A program made the translations under genes and the position numbers. The notes beneath the pieces were generated by a model. The model saw only the letters and a program-made list of their open reading frames with translations, had not been told where the DNA came from and made no database searches. A stretch of 64,000 bases of DNA from Alphaproteobacteria bacterium (GTDB taxonomy: Bacteria; Pseudomonadota; Alphaproteobacteria; DSM-16000; Inquilinaceae), in NCBI GenBank assembly GCA_028277405.1, contig JANQGH010000013.1:62001-126000 (forward strand), read 5' to 3'. Position 1 is the first letter of the stretch. Every line of letters begins with the position of its first letter. Positions 62,841-64,000 of this stretch are shown one piece after another.

Positions 62841-64000
62841 TCAGCCCTTCCCGGCGCCGGATCCGACGGATCGACCGCGCGCAATGCCGAGTGCCATCAG
62901 TGCGAGAAGAAAGAAGACATTGGCCTGAATCTCCAAGCTGAAATCGACGAGCGAGTGAATGGCGGCGACGAGCAGGGCGGCCAAGGCAGCCACGGCGAGC
63001 GGGTAGTCGCTTTGGCGACGCCGGATGACTTGGATCAGACGCGCGCCCAGCAAGAACCCGAGGACCAGCGGAATGCTGCCAATGATGATCCCCAGTTCCG
63101 CCCAGAGCGCCAGATAGGTGGAATGCGCATAGTCCCAGACGCTATCGGACGACAAAGGAAGCTGGTGGAACAGCTCAAACGCAACTGGGAAGCTGTCGAG
63201 CCCAAAGCCCACCAACGGGCGCTCCCCGACCATGCCCACGACTTGCCGGTAGAGCTCGCCTCGCGTCAAACTGTCGACGCCTGCGAAAATCAGGCGCTCG
63301 ATCAGGCCGCGACCGAAGAGCATCAGCAGGGCGAAAAACCCTGCGCCACCGACAATCAGAACGCCGATCAAAGTGCCAACGCGCTTGTGCCCGCTCTTCC
63401 AGATCATGATCGCCAGGCAGACAACGGCGCCTATGCCGCCGGCGATCATCCCCATGCGGGACTGGGTCGCCAGCAGCGTGATGACGATCAAGCCCACCAG
63501 AAGCCACAGCAGAACGGCCTCCATGGTTTCCGCGCTCAATAAGCCGGGCTTGGCAGCGGCGCGACGCTGCCTCCGGTCGGCGCGACCGACAACCAGCGCG
63601 ATGCCGAGCACCAACCCCATCGCCAAGAAGGTCGCAAAGGAGTTTCGATTGACAAAGGTGCCGGTTGCCGAGCCTCTGTAGAACTGTTTGTCCCCCCAGA
63701 AGAATTGGTCGCCCAGCATGTTGAGGGAGACCAAGGCCCACAGCGCGTGGGCGACCACGCCTGCAAACAGCACCCACGCCACAAAGGCGGCACGGTCGCG
63801 ACGGCCGGAAACCTCGAGCATCAGCGCGAAGAAGATGATGTAGGACGCCATTCTGACGGCCCCTACCGCCGTGCCGCTGGGCATCAGGCTGATGCTTGCC
63901 GGTGCGCTCGCCCCGGTCACAGGCAGACTGGTCAGGAAATCGGGAAGATGGGCAGCAATCGGCAGCATCTGGACCAGCGCGAACGCGGGCACCAGAGAGG
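62841..64000 (-). CDS. O-antigen ligase/Wzy-like polymerase membrane protein, C-terminal part (5' cut by window edge)
   Basis: The frame stays open to the window end, giving at least 386 residues with about 9-10 transmembrane segments (IIFFALMLEVSG; AFVAWVLFAGVVAHALWALVSL; LLWLLVGLIVITLLATQSRMGMIAGG; TLIGVLIVGGAGFFALLMLFG; LGIIIGSIPLVLGFLLGARLIQV). The Wzy_C motif GELYRQVVGMVGERPLVGFGLDSFPVAFELF and HSTYLALWAELG is typical of O-antigen ligases and exopolysaccharide polymerases. It probably joins or polymerises glycan repeat units in the periplasm, with the adjacent Wzc-like kinase controlling length. A GTG at 63992 could be an internal codon. Confidence 0.85.
   Translation of the reverse strand, partial: SLVPAFALVQMLPIAAHLPDFLTSLPVTGASAPASISLMPSGTAVGAVRMASYIIFFALMLEVSGRRDRAAFVAWVLFAGVVAHALWALVSLNMLGDQFFWGDKQFYRGSATGTFVNRNSFATFLAMGLVLGIALVVGRADRRQRRAAAKPGLLSAETMEAVLLWLLVGLIVITLLATQSRMGMIAGGIGAVVCLAIMIWKSGHKRVGTLIGVLIVGGAGFFALLMLFGRGLIERLIFAGVDSLTRGELYRQVVGMVGERPLVGFGLDSFPVAFELFHQLPLSSDSVWDYAHSTYLALWAELGIIIGSIPLVLGFLLGARLIQVIRRRQSDYPLAVAALAALLVAAIHSLVDFSLEIQANVFFLLALMALGIARGRSVGSGAGKG

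Overview
The window is high-GC DNA with densely packed, translationally coupled operons (many ATGA/GTGA start-stop overlaps), many solute transporters with periplasmic binding proteins, and families typical of marine Alphaproteobacteria (sulfonate catabolism, tripartite tricarboxylate transport, MmgE/PrpD, IclR and GntR regulators). A Rhodospirillales- or Rhizobiales-like alphaproteobacterium is the best guess; no rRNA, tRNA or CRISPR array is visible. Both ends cut a gene: the tail of a MarR regulator on the left and an O-antigen-ligase-like gene on the right.

Bases 1-12068 form a sulfonate module. A LacI regulator (1814-2869) sits between a divergent DegT-type aminotransferase and a Tau/Ssu-type ABC importer (two permeases, ATPase, binding protein). 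The importer runs into a HisD-family dehydrogenase, an SDR and a zinc alcohol dehydrogenase, matching the order of hpsN-hpsO-hpsP for 2,3-dihydroxypropane-1-sulfonate (DHPS) oxidation. Convergent to these lies suyAB (sulfolactate sulfo-lyase), controlled apparently by a divergent HutC-type GntR through a perfect 26-bp palindrome. Together they would take up DHPS, oxidise it to sulfolactate and split it to pyruvate and sulfite. LacI-type operators occur in front of both the aminotransferase and the importer.

Bases 12367-30314 are the most unusual part: a self-contained locus with two small paralogous two-repeat proteins transcribed away from a shared 489-bp region, a 1256-residue protein and a 4018-residue protein. 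The giant protein has a GT-B-glycosyltransferase-like N-terminus, about 1000 residues of repetitive beta-strand sequence, several LysM-like segments and a long beta-rich C-terminal half. I cannot assign a function. It is bounded on the right by a 276-bp element with 32-bp perfect terminal inverted repeats that also supplies the stop codon of the next gene.

Bases 30596-42733 are a catabolic region: enolase-superfamily enzyme, formylglycine-type sulfatase, two tandem LysR regulators, TctCBA-type transporter, IclR regulator, NAD-dependent sugar epimerase/dehydrogenase, OsmC protein, ECHDC3-like crotonase and FAH-family hydrolase. Two 15-bp inverted repeats 21 bp apart lie in the osmC/crotonase divergent promoter.

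Bases 43322-49687 hold an MFS permease plus small sulfotransferase, and a convergent four-gene operon of three glycosyltransferase proteins (one fused to a methyltransferase) and a second sulfotransferase, suggesting synthesis of a sulfated glycan or glycolipid. Bases 49987-59702 are a Dpp/Opp-type ABC importer with an embedded CocE-type serine hydrolase, a GntR/FCD regulator and a divergent MmgE/PrpD enzyme. Bases 59723-64000 are exopolysaccharide genes: a Wzc-like tyrosine autokinase, a PPP-type phosphatase and an O-antigen-ligase/Wzy-like membrane protein.
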